A DNA stretch of 64,000 nt, from positions 310,001-374,000 of the forward strand of contig NZ_SHLD01000001.1 of assembly GCF_004217615.1 (NCBI RefSeq), in the 5' to 3' direction. This document shows positions 51,962 through 64,000 of the stretch, one piece after another; within the stretch, counting starts at the first letter, position 1; each line of letters begins with the position of its first letter. The translations under genes were made by a program, and so were the position numbers. This DNA is from Micromonospora kangleipakensis. GTDB taxonomy: Bacteria; Actinomycetota; Actinomycetes; Mycobacteriales; Micromonosporaceae. The notes under the pieces were generated by a model. The model ran no database searches. It saw only the letters and a list, made by a program, of their open reading frames with translations, and was not told the origin of the DNA.

Positions 51962-53371
51962 TCAGGGGTGGGTCATCCGGAGCAGGTCGAGGGCCTCGTC
52001 GAGCTGGCTCTCGGAGAGCTTGCCGGAGTCGACGTGGCCGCGGGCGATGACCACCTCGCGGATGGAGATCTGCTTCGCCAGCGCCTCCTTGGCGATCGAG
52101 GCGGCCTCGTCGTACCCGAGGTGACGGTTGAGCGGGGTGACGATCGACGGCGAGCCCTCCGCGTACGCGAGACAGACCTCGGCGTCCGCGACCAGGCCGA
52201 CCACCAGTCGGTCGGCGAAGAGCCGGCTCGACGCGGCCAGCAGCCGGATCGATTCGAGCAGGTTCCGGCCCATCACCGGGAGCATCACGTTCAGCTCGAA
52301 GTCGCCCTGGCTGCCGGCGAAGGCCACCGCGGCGTCGTTGCCGATCACCTGGGCGCAGACCTGCCGCATCGCCTCCGCGACCACCGGGTTCACCTTGCCG
52401 GGCATGATCGACGAGCCGGGCTGGAGGTCGGGGATGCGCAGCTCGCGCAGGCCGGCGCGGGGACCGGAGCCCATCCAGCGGATGTCGTTGGCCATCTTGT
52501 AGAGCCCCACGGCGATGGTGCGCAGCTGCCCGGAGGTCTCCACCAGCGCGTCCCGGGCGCCCTGCGCCTCGAAGTGGTTGCGCGCCTCGGTCAACGGCAG
52601 GCCGGTCGAGCCGCGCAGCTTCTCGATCACCTTCGCCGCGAAGCCGAACGGGGTGTTGATGCCGGTGCCCACGGCGGTGCCGCCGAGCGGCAGCTCGGCC
52701 AGCCGGGGCAGCGCGGACTCCAGCCGCTCCATCCCGTAGCGGACCTGGGCGGCGTAGCCGCCGAACTCCTGGCCCAGGGTGACCGGAGTGGCGTCCATCA
52801 GGTGGGTACGCCCGGCCTTGACCACGGTCTCGAACTCGGCCGCCTTCTCCTCGAGCGCCCCGGCCAGGTGCCGGAGCGAGGGGATCAGATCCTCCACCAC
52901 GAACTGGGTGGCGGCCAGGTGGATCGAGGACGGGAAGACGTCGTTGCTGGACTGCGAGGCGTTGACGTCGTCGTTCGGGTGCACGGGACGACCCAGCTCC
53001 CGGCTGGCCAGGGTGGCGATCACCTCGTTGGTGTTCATGTTGGACGAGGTGCCCGAGCCGGTCTGGAAGACGTCGACCGGGAACTGGTCGTCGTAGCCGC
53101 CGTCGGCCACATGCGCGGCGGCGGTGGCGATCGCCTCGGCCACGTCCGCGCCGATCACGCCCAGCTCGCCGTTCACCTGGGCGGCGGCGCCCTTGATCTG
53201 GGCCAGCGCCTTGATCTGGGCCGGTTCCAGGCCCCGCCCGGAGATCGGGAAGTTCTGCACCGCGCGCTGGGTCTGCGCCCGCCACAGCGCCTCGGCGGGC
53301 ACCTCGACCTCGCCCATCGAGTCGCGTTCGATCCGGTAGCCGGTCGCCTCTGGAGTCGTCACGCGTACCAT
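51962..53371 (-). CDS. fumC: class II fumarate hydratase
   Basis: 469 residues from ATG 53371. Signatures of the fumarase/aspartase superfamily are present: [57 protein letters not shown] and the catalytic loop [17 protein letters not shown]. It interconverts fumarate and malate in the TCA cycle, without an iron-sulfur centre. A second, class I fumarase lies 3.3 kb away (56648-58315), with a SARP regulator between. Confidence 0.95.
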   Translation of the reverse strand: MVRVTTPEATGYRIERDSMGEVEVPAEALWRAQTQRAVQNFPISGRGLEPAQIKALAQIKGAAAQVNGELGVIGADVAEAIATAAAHVADGGYDDQFPVDVFQTGSGTSSNMNTNEVIATLASRELGRPVHPNDDVNASQSSNDVFPSSIHLAATQFVVEDLIPSLRHLAGALEEKAAEFETVVKAGRTHLMDATPVTLGQEFGGYAAQVRYGMERLESALPRLAELPLGGTAVGTGINTPFGFAAKVIEKLRGSTGLPLTEARNHFEAQGARDALVETSGQLRTIAVGLYKMANDIRWMGSGPRAGLRELRIPDLQPGSSIMPGKVNPVVAEAMRQVCAQVIGNDAAVAFAGSQGDFELNVMLPVMGRNLLESIRLLAASSRLFADRLVVGLVADAEVCLAYAEGSPSIVTPLNRHLGYDEAASIAKEALAKQISIREVVIARGHVDSGKLSESQLDEALDLLRMTHP

Positions 53372-53406
53372 CCTGCCGCGCCCGCCGCCGACTCGCAGAT
53401 GATCGC

Positions 53407-56388
53407 TCAGTCCAGCTCGGCGAGGAGCCGGACGACCTCCTCGCCGTCCGACGACCTCACCTGACGGAACAGCTCCAGCGCCCGGGTCCAGTGCGACCGG
53501 GCCGCCGCCGGGTCGGTGTCCCGCAGGCACCGGGCGATCCCGTCCAACGCCCGGGCCAGCTCGTAGCGGGCACCCAGCCGGGTGGCATCGGTGAGCACCC
53601 GGCGGTGCAGGTCCAGCGCGCTGGCCGCGTCCCCCTGGTCGCGCATCGCCCGGGCCAGCAGGTTGCGGGACGCGCACTGGCCGATCCGGTCCCCCACCTC
53701 GGTCATCTCGACCAGCGCCTCGCGGTGCCGGGCCGCCGCCGCGTCCGGCCGGCCCAGCGAGCGCTCGATCGCCCCCAGCTCGTTGAGCAGCTCGCCCACC
53801 CCGTAGTGGTTGCCGATCCGGCGCTTCCAGCGCAGCGCCACCTCCAGGCGGCGCACGGCGGCCCCGGCGTGCCCGAGCCGCGCCCGGGCCATCCCGACAT
53901 GCCCGATCCCGTTGGCCACGTCGTGCAGCGTGCCGACGTCGCGGGACAGCGCGAGCTGTCGGCGGGACACCAGCAGCGCCTCCTCGGGACGCCCGGCCAT
54001 CAGCAGGATCGCCGCCTTGTTGGTGAAGAGCGCCACGGTCCCCCGGGCGTGGCCGGCAGCGCGCAGCAACACCAGCGCCCGGTCCAGGTGGCTGAGGGCG
54101 CTCGCCATGTCGCCACTGATGGCGCAGACGATCGCGGCGTTCTTGTGGGTGCCGGCCTGGGCGATTCGGTCTCCCAGCCGCTCCCGGAGCCGCAGGGCGG
54201 TCTCCATCGAGGTGAGCGCCTCCCGGTAACGGGCGAGGCGGTAATAGCCGGACGCGAGATAGTTGTGCATCGTCGCCACCGCGTCGTCGTCGCCCGAGCG
54301 CTCGGCGGCGCGCAGACCGATGGTGTGGGCCTCGATCAGCTCGTCGAGGTGGCCAGCGGCGAACCAGTAGCTCCAGCAGGCCCGCGCCAACTGCCAGCAG
54401 TACCGGAGCTGACCCTCCTCCTCGGCCAGTCGTGCCAACGCGACCAGCGTGGTGCGGTTCTCGTCGAGCCAGTCGAGGCCCTGCGACCGACACACCTCGA
54501 TCAGGTCGGGGCGGGCCACCGGGGAAAGGGGCAACGCCGCCGCGCTGGCCGAGCGGTCGACCAGACGGGCGAGTTCGGCGCCGGCGTGCAGGTGGAAGTT
54601 GAGCAGCCGCTCCACCGCCGCCGGCCGCTCCACCGCGGCGTCGGGCTCCGCCAGCCGGTGCCGGGCGAAGTCCCGGACCAGGTCGTGGAAGCGGAACCGG
54701 CCCGGTTCCGGCTCGTCGGCGAGGTGCGCGTCGACCAGGCCGTCCACCAGGTCCTGCGCCTCGGGCAGCGGCAGGTCGGCGAGCGCCGCCGCCACCCGGT
54801 TGTCGAAGAAGCCCCCTGGATGCAGCGCCAGCAACCGGAACATCCGCTGCATGGCCGGACCGATCTGCGCGTACGAGAGGGCGAAGGCCTGACCGACGGA
54901 GCGTTCGCCGGCCGACAACTCGGTGAGCGCATCGCGGCCGGCGACGAGGCGGTCCGCCAGGTCCCGGACCCGCCATCGTGGCCGGTGGGCGAGCCGGGCG
55001 CCGGCCACCCGGATCGCCAGCGGCAGGTGACCGCAGCGACGGACCACCTCGGCGGCCGCCTCCGGCTCGGCGGCCACCCGGTCGGCCCCCACCACCCTGC
55101 CGAGCAACTCGACGGCCTCTTCCGGATCCAGCACGGCCAGTGACGACGGCTTGCCGCCGTCCAGCCCGGTGAGCCGGCGGCGGCTCGTGATCAGGGTGAG
55201 GCAGTCCCGGCCGTTGGGGAGCAGCGGCGCGACCTGGGCGGCCCTGGCTGCGTTGTCGAGGACGACGATCGCCCGTCGCCCGGAGAGCTCGCTGCGCCAC
55301 AGGGCCGCGCGCTCGTCGGAGTCGGCGGGGATGCGCTCGCCGGACACGCCGAGCTGGCGGAGCAGGCCGGCCAGGGCGGCGGCCGGCGACACCGGCTCGC
55401 GGTCGCTGTGGCCGTGCAGGTCGATGAAGAGCTGCGCGTCGGGGTAGCGCGGCGCCAGGGCGGTGGCCAGGTGCACCGCGAGGGTGGTCTTGCCGCTGCC
55501 CGCCATGCCGTCGATCAGCTGGATCCGGACCGCGTCGTCCTCGATCTCCTTCACCAGCCGCGCCACCGTCTGCTGCCGGCCGGTGAAGTCGCTGATCGCC
55601 CGGGGCAGGGAGCGGACCGGCGCGAGGGGCGCCTCCTCGGAGCCCGTCAGGGCCAGATCGCCGGCGAGCACCCGCTGGTGCAGCTCCTGCAACGCCCCGC
55701 CAGGCTCGATCCCCAGTTCCTGGGCGTAGGTCCGGCGACCCTCCCGGTAGACGCCGAGGGCGTCGGCCTGCCGACCGACCGCGGAGAGAGCGAGCATCAA
55801 CTGTCCCCGCAGCCGCTCCCGCAGCGGGCTCTGGTCGACGCTCTCGGTCAGCTCGTCAATCAGGTCGGCCGCCTGTCGCAGCCGCAGCTCGACGTCGACG
55901 CACTCCTCCAGCACGGAGAGCCGCTGCTCGTCGAGCAGCTGGGCGCGGCGGCGCACGCTCCGGCTCGGGATGCCGCTCAGCGCCGGGCCGTGCCAGAGGG
56001 CGAGCGCGGTCCGGTAGTGCTGGCGCGCCTCGGTCGGCTGCCCGGCGACGACGGCCGCCCGGGCGGCCTCGACGCCCCGGGCGAAGACCTCCGCGTCCAG
56101 GTCGGCCGGCTCGATCCGGATCCCGTACCCGACCGGGTCGGTGACGATGATCTCCGGCGGCACTCCGAGTGCGGCGAGGCGCTGTCGCAGTCGCGACACG
56201 CAGATCTGGAGCTGGGCGCGGGCGGTGGCCGGCGGTCGCTCCTCCCAGACCGCGTCGACCAGCTCCTCGAGGGGCACCACCCGACCGACGCGGAGCAGCA
56301 GCATGGCGAGCACGACCCGGTCCCGACCCGCCGTGACGGTGGCTTCGCCGCCACCGACCCGCAGGGGTCCCAGGATCCCGAACCGCAT
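53407..56388 (-). CDS. AfsR/SARP family regulator with NB-ARC and TPR regions
   Basis: 993 residues from ATG 56388. The N-terminal winged helix ([33 protein letters not shown]) and bacterial transcriptional-activation domain ([17 protein letters not shown]) define the SARP module. An NB-ARC ATPase follows ([15 protein letters not shown] near residue 295; [16 protein letters not shown]), then TPR repeats to the end ([22 protein letters not shown]). AfsR-type proteins integrate signals and activate secondary-metabolism or developmental genes. No biosynthetic cluster is adjacent in this window, so its targets are probably elsewhere. Confidence 0.92.
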   Translation of the reverse strand: MRFGILGPLRVGGGEATVTAGRDRVVLAMLLLRVGRVVPLEELVDAVWEERPPATARAQLQICVSRLRQRLAALGVPPEIIVTDPVGYGIRIEPADLDAEVFARGVEAARAAVVAGQPTEARQHYRTALALWHGPALSGIPSRSVRRRAQLLDEQRLSVLEECVDVELRLRQAADLIDELTESVDQSPLRERLRGQLMLALSAVGRQADALGVYREGRRTYAQELGIEPGGALQELHQRVLAGDLALTGSEEAPLAPVRSLPRAISDFTGRQQTVARLVKEIEDDAVRIQLIDGMAGSGKTTLAVHLATALAPRYPDAQLFIDLHGHSDREPVSPAAALAGLLRQLGVSGERIPADSDERAALWRSELSGRRAIVVLDNAARAAQVAPLLPNGRDCLTLITSRRRLTGLDGGKPSSLAVLDPEEAVELLGRVVGADRVAAEPEAAAEVVRRCGHLPLAIRVAGARLAHRPRWRVRDLADRLVAGRDALTELSAGERSVGQAFALSYAQIGPAMQRMFRLLALHPGGFFDNRVAAALADLPLPEAQDLVDGLVDAHLADEPEPGRFRFHDLVRDFARHRLAEPDAAVERPAAVERLLNFHLHAGAELARLVDRSASAAALPLSPVARPDLIEVCRSQGLDWLDENRTTLVALARLAEEEGQLRYCWQLARACWSYWFAAGHLDELIEAHTIGLRAAERSGDDDAVATMHNYLASGYYRLARYREALTSMETALRLRERLGDRIAQAGTHKNAAIVCAISGDMASALSHLDRALVLLRAAGHARGTVALFTNKAAILLMAGRPEEALLVSRRQLALSRDVGTLHDVANGIGHVGMARARLGHAGAAVRRLEVALRWKRRIGNHYGVGELLNELGAIERSLGRPDAAAARHREALVEMTEVGDRIGQCASRNLLARAMRDQGDAASALDLHRRVLTDATRLGARYELARALDGIARCLRDTDPAAARSHWTRALELFRQVRSSDGEEVVRLLAELD

Positions 56389-56598
56389 CTGCCCCCCGCA
56401 CGCCGTCTGTGGAACTTCCAGCAGAGTAACCCGCCGGTAACCAATCGCCCCGAGCAGGCGATAGCGATGTGATAGCGGATCGACAGCGGTGGAGTCGACA
56501 CTCGTGCCGGGTTGTCGGTGACGGCATCCGACGGGGGCGGTGCGCCCGACCGGCATCGCCCGGCCGGGCGCACCGATGTCGAATGAGCACCGGACGAC

Positions 56599-56633
56599 GG
56601 AGGGGCGTCGGGCCTACGGCCCGGCGCCCCTCC
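56599..56633. terminator. terminator after the class I fumarase
   Basis: 16-bp stem (GGAGGGGCGTCGGGCC with complement, one G-T pair) and a 3-nt TAC loop, 15 bp beyond the fumarase stop at 56648. Confidence 0.85.
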
Positions 56634-56647
56634 CAGCTCCCCGTCGG

Positions 56648-58315
<1,668 letters not shown>

Positions 58316-58400
58316 GGACGAAAAGCCTAGGGCAGGCCGGTCGATCGTTGGCACCCGCCGGGTGGGTGCTGGGACGCCGCTCTCACCCGGCACCGTCGGC

Positions 58401-59849
58401 TCAGTCGCAGAGTTCCCGCTTCGGGCCGCAGCTGCCCTCGTCGGAGGGGGGTTGCCAGGTGCTGCCGGGGTTCGGGCCGGGAATGCCGCCCTCCTCGGGC
58501 GGAGCCGGCACGGAGCTGCCGGCGCCCCAGCGGACGTACCCGATCTCCCGGCCCTCCCCGATGATCATGCCGTTGCGGCCGACCGCCAGGACGTTGGCCG
58601 AGGTCCGCAGGACCGCCAGCTCGCCGCCGGTACGCGGGGCGACCGCGATCAGCCGGGACGGCTTCTCCTCGGCGATCACCGCCGCGTACGGGGTGAGCGC
58701 CGCGCCGCTCTTCCCGCCGGCGGCCCGGGTCCAGCGGGTCCGGTCCACCGACAGCTCCCGGCCGAGGATGGACCGCTTGTCGGCGCTGCGCACCAGCGCG
58801 TACCGGTCGTCGACGGCGAGCAGCTTCGCCCCGTCGCCGCCGACCTGGAGCAGCCGGCCGTCGTACCCGTCGATCACCGCCTCGCGGCCGTCCGGGCCGA
58901 CCCCGATCAGCACGTTGCGGGCACCCTGCGGGTCCTCCCGCTGCACGCACCCGGCGTAGTCGGAGGTCCGCAGGTTCAGCCCGGTACGCCGCCACACCTC
59001 CTGCCCGGTGGCCGGGTCCTGGCCGGAGACGGTGAAGTAGCAGGTGCCGTCGCGGGAGGTGGCGGTGATCCGGAGCAGCCGGCCACCGATGACCGCCAGC
59101 CGTTCCTCCCGGCCGGGCTGGACGTTCTGCAGCACCCGGCCGGTGGCGGTGTCCACCACGTGCACCCGCCCGTCGACCGGGAAGCCGAGCAGCGGCGGGA
59201 CGGACTCCGGGCCGGCCACCCCGCCGTCGATGCGCGGCGCGGTGAACCGGCGGGTGCCGAGCAGGTCCGGGTTGTCGGCGAGCAGGCCGCTGTGCACGCC
59301 GGGCAGGAAGGCGGTCCACAGTGGCCGGGTACCGCGCGGCTCCCAGGCGCTCAGGGTGCAATCGGTGGCCTCGACGCAGCGGACGTCGAGGATCGCGTTG
59401 CGGTACGTCCAGACCGCCACCGCGTCGCCGTCCCGGCGGCGTACCGCCCCGGTGGTGGGGTCGAGCAGCTCGTACCCCTTGACCAGCAGCTTGCCCACGG
59501 CGACGACCGGGTCCCGGTCGCCGCCGGCCACCGCCGACCAGTCCGCCTTGCGCTCCCAGAGCTGGGTGCCGGTGGCCAGGCTGCGCGCCTCCACCCGGGT
59601 GCGCTGCTCGACGATGACGGTGTCGCCGGCGATGGTGACGCTCTTCGGGGTGCCGCCGACCCGCTGCTGCCAGACCACGTCCGGCTCGGAGATCGGCTGG
59701 CTCCGGTCGACCCAGTCCCACACGGTCGGGAACGGATTCCACACCCCGGTCGCGGCGAGCAGGACGACCGCGATCAGCGCGAGGAACAGGTAGCACCTCA
59801 CGCACGGGCCGTTCCCCTTCGCCACATCGGACACGGTAGCGACGATCAC
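58401..59849 (-). CDS. membrane-anchored PQQ-like beta-propeller protein
   Basis: 482 residues from GTG 59849. An N-terminal transmembrane anchor ([19 protein letters not shown]) precedes WD/PQQ-like repeats with the motif pattern [28 protein letters not shown] and [15 protein letters not shown]. Cys residues in the outside domain ([25 protein letters not shown]) suggest disulfides. No enzyme site is visible, so it may be a scaffold or ligand-binding protein. Not in an operon with neighbours. Confidence 0.8.
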   Translation of the reverse strand: MIVATVSDVAKGNGPCVRCYLFLALIAVVLLAATGVWNPFPTVWDWVDRSQPISEPDVVWQQRVGGTPKSVTIAGDTVIVEQRTRVEARSLATGTQLWERKADWSAVAGGDRDPVVAVGKLLVKGYELLDPTTGAVRRRDGDAVAVWTYRNAILDVRCVEATDCTLSAWEPRGTRPLWTAFLPGVHSGLLADNPDLLGTRRFTAPRIDGGVAGPESVPPLLGFPVDGRVHVVDTATGRVLQNVQPGREERLAVIGGRLLRITATSRDGTCYFTVSGQDPATGQEVWRRTGLNLRTSDYAGCVQREDPQGARNVLIGVGPDGREAVIDGYDGRLLQVGGDGAKLLAVDDRYALVRSADKRSILGRELSVDRTRWTRAAGGKSGAALTPYAAVIAEEKPSRLIAVAPRTGGELAVLRTSANVLAVGRNGMIIGEGREIGYVRWGAGSSVPAPPEEGGIPGPNPGSTWQPPSDEGSCGPKRELCD

Positions 59850-59924
59850 CGTCTCCCCGAGCCCCCGAGTGGCCGTGTCGCCGAGCTTTCTTCGCCGATC
59901 TGGGCGTTTTGCACCGAACGGGCC

Positions 59925-60410
59925 TCAGCGCACGGCCGAGCGGACCAGGGGGAGGGTGCGGTAGGGGATCTGCTCGGCGAGGGCGATGATCGTGGAGGCG
60001 CGGGTGATGCCCTCCGAGGAGACGATCTGGTCGATCACGCGTTGGAGGTCCGTGTTGGAGCGGGCCACGATGCGGCAGAGCAGGTCGCTGGAGCCGGTGA
60101 TGGTGTGCGCCTCCAGCACCTCGGGGATGGCCGCCAGGTGCGCGGTGACCGGGTCGTGCCCGTGCCGCTGGCTGATCTCCAGGGTGACGAAGCTGGTCAC
60201 CCCGAAGCCGATCGCGGCCGGTGAGATCTCCGGCCCGAAGCCGGCGATCACGCCCCGGTCGACCAGCTTGTCCAGCCGGGCCTGGACGGTGCCCCGGGCC
60301 ACCCCGAGCCGCCGGGAGCACTCCAGCACCCCGATCCGCGGCTCCGCCGCGAGCAGTTCGACCAACCGCACGTCCAGCTCGTCGAGCTGTACATCCTGAC
60401 CAGCGTTCAT
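59925..60410 (-). CDS. Lrp/AsnC family regulator
   Basis: 161 residues from ATG 60410. N-terminal helix-turn-helix (LDELDVRLVELLAAEPRIGVLECSRRLGVARGTVQARLDKL, described by its parts) and a C-terminal RAM domain (SFVTLEISQRHGHDPVTAHLAAIPEV, SDLLCRIVARSNTDL). Divergent from hppD, 139 bp apart, an arrangement conserved in actinomycetes. It probably controls tyrosine catabolism in response to an aromatic amino acid; this is inferred from the pairing. Confidence 0.9.
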   Translation of the reverse strand: MNAGQDVQLDELDVRLVELLAAEPRIGVLECSRRLGVARGTVQARLDKLVDRGVIAGFGPEISPAAIGFGVTSFVTLEISQRHGHDPVTAHLAAIPEVLEAHTITGSSDLLCRIVARSNTDLQRVIDQIVSSEGITRASTIIALAEQIPYRTLPLVRSAVR

Positions 60411-60441
60411 GGGGTAACACCCTACCGAATGCGCAACCTGA

Positions 60442-61749
<1,308 letters not shown>

Positions 61750-61759
61750 CACTGTCCGC

Positions 61760-62503
61760 GTGACGCAGCCTCCCCCGAACAGCACGCCGCCGCCCGCCGG
61801 GCCCCCGCCCGCGGGCGGCGGCTTCGCGCCGCCCACCGGCGCCGCCCCCCTGCGGTACGCCGTGCCGGGGCAGCACACCCCGCCCACGTACGCCGGACTG
61901 CCGGCCTACCCCGGGCCCGGGCCCGGCTGGGCGCCGCACCCGGGCTACCAGCACCCGGGCTATCCGCCCCCGCCGCTGGCCCCGAACGGCCAGCCGCTGG
62001 CCAGCTTCACCGACCGGCTGCTCGCCTGGCTGATCGACACCGCCGTGGCGAGCCTGCTGGCGATCGTGCTCTTCGTACCGTTCTTCGGCTGGATCTGGTA
62101 CCGCATGTTCACCGAGATGCTGAAGGTCAACCCGGACGGGACGATGACCGAGCCCGACCCGGCGCGGATGATGAGCGACTTCGTCGTCCCGCTGCTGCTC
62201 GCCGAGGCCGGACTGATCCTGGTGCTCTTCGTCTTCTACTGGCTCTACCACGTCGAGTACGCCCACCGGACCGGGCAGACGCTCGGCAAGAAGGCGATGA
62301 AGATCCGGATCGTGCCGGTCGACCCGGCGCGGACCCTGACCCGGGGCATGGCGGGCAAGCGGTACCTGATCGAGTTCGTGGCCGGCTCGCTGGTTCCCTT
62401 CCTCAACTACGTCGACGGGCTCTGGCAGGTCTGGGACAAGCCCTGGCAGCAATGCCTGCACGACAAGTTCGCGGGCACCGTCGTAGTTAAGGTTGCTCCG
62501 TGA
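61760..62503 (+). CDS. RDD family membrane protein
   Basis: 247 residues from GTG 61760. A proline- and glycine-rich N terminus (about 70 residues) is followed by the RDD domain: SFTDRLLAWLIDTAVASLLAIVLF (first helix with the R-D pair), LLLAEAGLILVLFVFYWLYHV and GQTLGKKAMKIRIVPVD. RDD proteins are of unclear role; some move ions. It overlaps the next RDD gene by 4 bp (GTGA), and starts 10 bp after hppD. Confidence 0.9.
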   Translation: MTQPPPNSTPPPAGPPPAGGGFAPPTGAAPLRYAVPGQHTPPTYAGLPAYPGPGPGWAPHPGYQHPGYPPPPLAPNGQPLASFTDRLLAWLIDTAVASLLAIVLFVPFFGWIWYRMFTEMLKVNPDGTMTEPDPARMMSDFVVPLLLAEAGLILVLFVFYWLYHVEYAHRTGQTLGKKAMKIRIVPVDPARTLTRGMAGKRYLIEFVAGSLVPFLNYVDGLWQVWDKPWQQCLHDKFAGTVVVKVAP

Positions 62504-63438
62504 CAGTGCAACCTGGTTGGTACGTCGACCCCGCCGAGCCCGAGACCAGACGGTACTGGGACGGCGAGGGGTGGATCGGCGCGCCGATCCCGGTCGACGC
62601 CACCCCACCCGAGGGCCCGCCGCCGGCCGAACCGACCCCGGCGCCCCCGGCCGCCCCGCCGTCCCCGGCCCCCGTCTCCGCCGGCCCCGGCCCCGGACCG
62701 CACCCCGGTCACCCGGGCGCGGCGCAGCCCGGCCCGGGGCCCTGGCCGGGACCGGGGTACGCCCCCGGACCGGGGCACCCGCAGGGACCGCCGCCCGGCT
62801 GGCCGTACCCGACCTGGCCGGGACGGCCGCCCGAGCCGCGCCCGCACGGGCTGCCGCTCGCCTCGTACGGCGTCCGACTGGTCGCCCGCCTGATCGACTT
62901 CGGCATCCTGCTCCTGCTCAACGTCGCCGTGAACGGCTGGTTCGTCTGGCGCCTCATCGCTGAGGTCGCTCCGTTCTGGCAGGAGCTCTGGCGGCGGGCC
63001 GAGACGGGTGACACCACCACCGCGCCGCCACCGCCCGCCGGCGCGCAGACCGACGCGCTGTGGCTCGCCATCGTGCTGATCGCCGCCGCGCTGTGGTTCG
63101 CCTACGAGGTGCCGGCGATGGCCGCCAGCGGGCAGACCTTCGGCAAGCGGGTGATGCGGGTCCGGGCGGTGCCGATCGAGGCCGACCAGCCACTCGGCTT
63201 CGGGCGGGCGACCCGGCGGTGGAGCACCCTGGGCCTGCCCACCCTGCTCTGGTACTGCGCCGGCTTCGGGCTGCTGCTCCAGTTCATCGACGCGGTCTCC
63301 CCGCTCTTCGACCATCCGCTGCGCCAGGCGCTGCACGACAAGCGCGCCCAGACCGTGGTGGTCCAGGTCCCCCGCGGCAAGCCCGACACCCGTACCGCCC
63401 CGCGCGACCGCGCCAACCCACCGGGAGACACCCCATGA
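62500..63438 (+). CDS. RDD family protein with DUF2510 N terminus
   Basis: 312 residues from GTG 62500. The start [20 protein letters not shown] is the DUF2510 motif (WY...D...RYWDG), joined by about 90 residues of proline-rich linker to an RDD domain, [23 protein letters not shown] then [18 protein letters not shown] and [15 protein letters not shown]. It is a tandem paralogue of the gene before it and overlaps hisC by 4 bp. Function unknown. Confidence 0.9.
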   Translation: MTVQPGWYVDPAEPETRRYWDGEGWIGAPIPVDATPPEGPPPAEPTPAPPAAPPSPAPVSAGPGPGPHPGHPGAAQPGPGPWPGPGYAPGPGHPQGPPPGWPYPTWPGRPPEPRPHGLPLASYGVRLVARLIDFGILLLLNVAVNGWFVWRLIAEVAPFWQELWRRAETGDTTTAPPPPAGAQTDALWLAIVLIAAALWFAYEVPAMAASGQTFGKRVMRVRAVPIEADQPLGFGRATRRWSTLGLPTLLWYCAGFGLLLQFIDAVSPLFDHPLRQALHDKRAQTVVVQVPRGKPDTRTAPRDRANPPGDTP

Positions 63439-64000
63439 CCGACACCGGACGTCACCAGCCGCCGCTGCGGCTGACCCGCGCCGACCTCGACGCGCTCCCC
63501 AACTACGTGCCCGGCCGGAGCCCGGCCGACCTGGCCCGCGAGCTGGGCCTGCCCGAGGCGATCAAGCTGGCCAGCAACGAGGTGCCGTACGGCCCGCTGC
63601 CCGGCGTGGTGGAGGCGGTCGCCGAGGCGGCCGCCGGCTCGCACCGCTACCCGGACATGGGCGTGGTGGCGCTGCGCCAGGCCCTGGCCGAGCGGTACGG
63701 CGTGGACGCCGAGCGGATCGCCACCGGCTGCGGCTCGGTGGCGCTGGCCGAGCACCTGGTCCGGGCCACCTGCCTCCCCGGCGACGAGCTGCTCTACTCG
63801 TGGCGGTCCTTCGAGGCGTACCCGATCATCGCCGCGACCAGCGGCGCGACCAGCGTGCGGGTGCCCAACGACGCCGGGCACGGCCACGACCTCGCCTCGA
63901 TGGCCGCGGCGGTGACCGACCGGACCCGGATGATCCTGGTCTGCAACCCGAACAACCCGACCGGCACCGCCGTGCGCAAGGCGGAGCTGGACCGCTTCCT
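63435..64000 (+). CDS. hisC: histidinol-phosphate aminotransferase, 5' part
   Basis: 188 residues before the window edge. ATG 63435 overlaps the RDD stop. Aminotransferase class I/II features: [16 protein letters not shown], the substrate-pocket [18 protein letters not shown] and the PLP-binding CNPNNPTGT. It transfers the amino group in histidine synthesis; a related aromatic-type aminotransferase is an alternative, since the Lys-PLP region is outside the window and no other his gene is visible. Confidence 0.8.
   Translation, partial: MTDTGRHQPPLRLTRADLDALPNYVPGRSPADLARELGLPEAIKLASNEVPYGPLPGVVEAVAEAAAGSHRYPDMGVVALRQALAERYGVDAERIATGCGSVALAEHLVRATCLPGDELLYSWRSFEAYPIIAATSGATSVRVPNDAGHGHDLASMAAAVTDRTRMILVCNPNNPTGTAVRKAELDRF

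Noticed and set aside
53407..56388. SARP gene as sign of a biosynthetic cluster
   Set aside because: Neighbours are fumarases and housekeeping genes. No synthase, tailoring or resistance genes are nearby.

Overview
The window is high-GC actinobacterial DNA. GTG and TTG starts, ATGA-type gene overlaps and the family content (RDD proteins, an AfsR/SARP regulator, an Lrp-hppD pair, a CGNR regulator, mycothiol-era core genes such as cysS and rlmB) point to a Micromonosporaceae-like filamentous actinomycete. Genus is an inference. There is no rRNA or CRISPR array; one tRNA gene is present.

Layout. (1) 1-6.6 kb is left chromosomal flank: the 5' part of an M4 metalloprotease divergent from an emfourin-like lipoprotein, a decayed LysR gene, a frameshifted histidine phosphatase, a DUF998 membrane protein, a VOC protein, an asparagine-synthetase-like ATP pyrophosphatase, an AraC regulator and the 3' stump of a SigJ-type sigma factor. 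(2) 6.6-11.2 kb is a mosaic of broken pieces: an endonuclease fragment, an acetyltransferase bracketed by IS481-type ends, a decayed pair of immunity-type genes, a PH-like protein, an integrase C-terminal fragment and an IS110 element. (3) 11.2-41.5 kb is an actinomycete integrative and conjugative element (AICE) integrated at the 3' end of tRNA-Thr(UGU), bounded by 51-bp direct repeats at 11191-11241 and 41427-41477. Its right half (29.5-41.4 kb) is the backbone: XRE and SCO3933-type regulators, an FtsK-like transfer ATPase with a membrane partner, Spd-like small proteins, a RepSA-like initiator, excisionase and tyrosine integrase in one compact operon. Its left half (11.2-29.2 kb) is cargo: DJ-1 protein, an IS21 element, hypotheticals, then a defence-like block with an Mrr-type endonuclease, a DnaQ-TerB-BRCT protein, small lower-GC genes and a Septu-like ATPase/HNH pair, followed by an alpha/beta hydrolase. 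(4) 41.9-64 kb is ordinary chromosome: sugar ABC ATPase, rlmB-cysS, IclR regulator, subtilase, HAD/EamA pair, CGNR regulator, fumC, SARP, class I fumarase, PQQ-like propeller, Lrp-hppD, two RDD proteins and the start of hisC.

How parts fit. The integrase fragment at 9441-9624 with its own attachment-flank sequence lies left of the left att site, and a divergent att-like copy lies at 18865-18925. Together these suggest several related elements have stacked at one tRNA-Thr gene and the leftmost have decayed. A consensus-like SOS box sits in the AICE at 30008 and a second copy, fused to the integrase remnant, sits at 9409. The most unusual items are the four-part nuclease, the paired hairpins with identical 12-nt loops upstream of the transfer genes, and the transposase-less IS481-ended cassette carrying an acetyltransferase.
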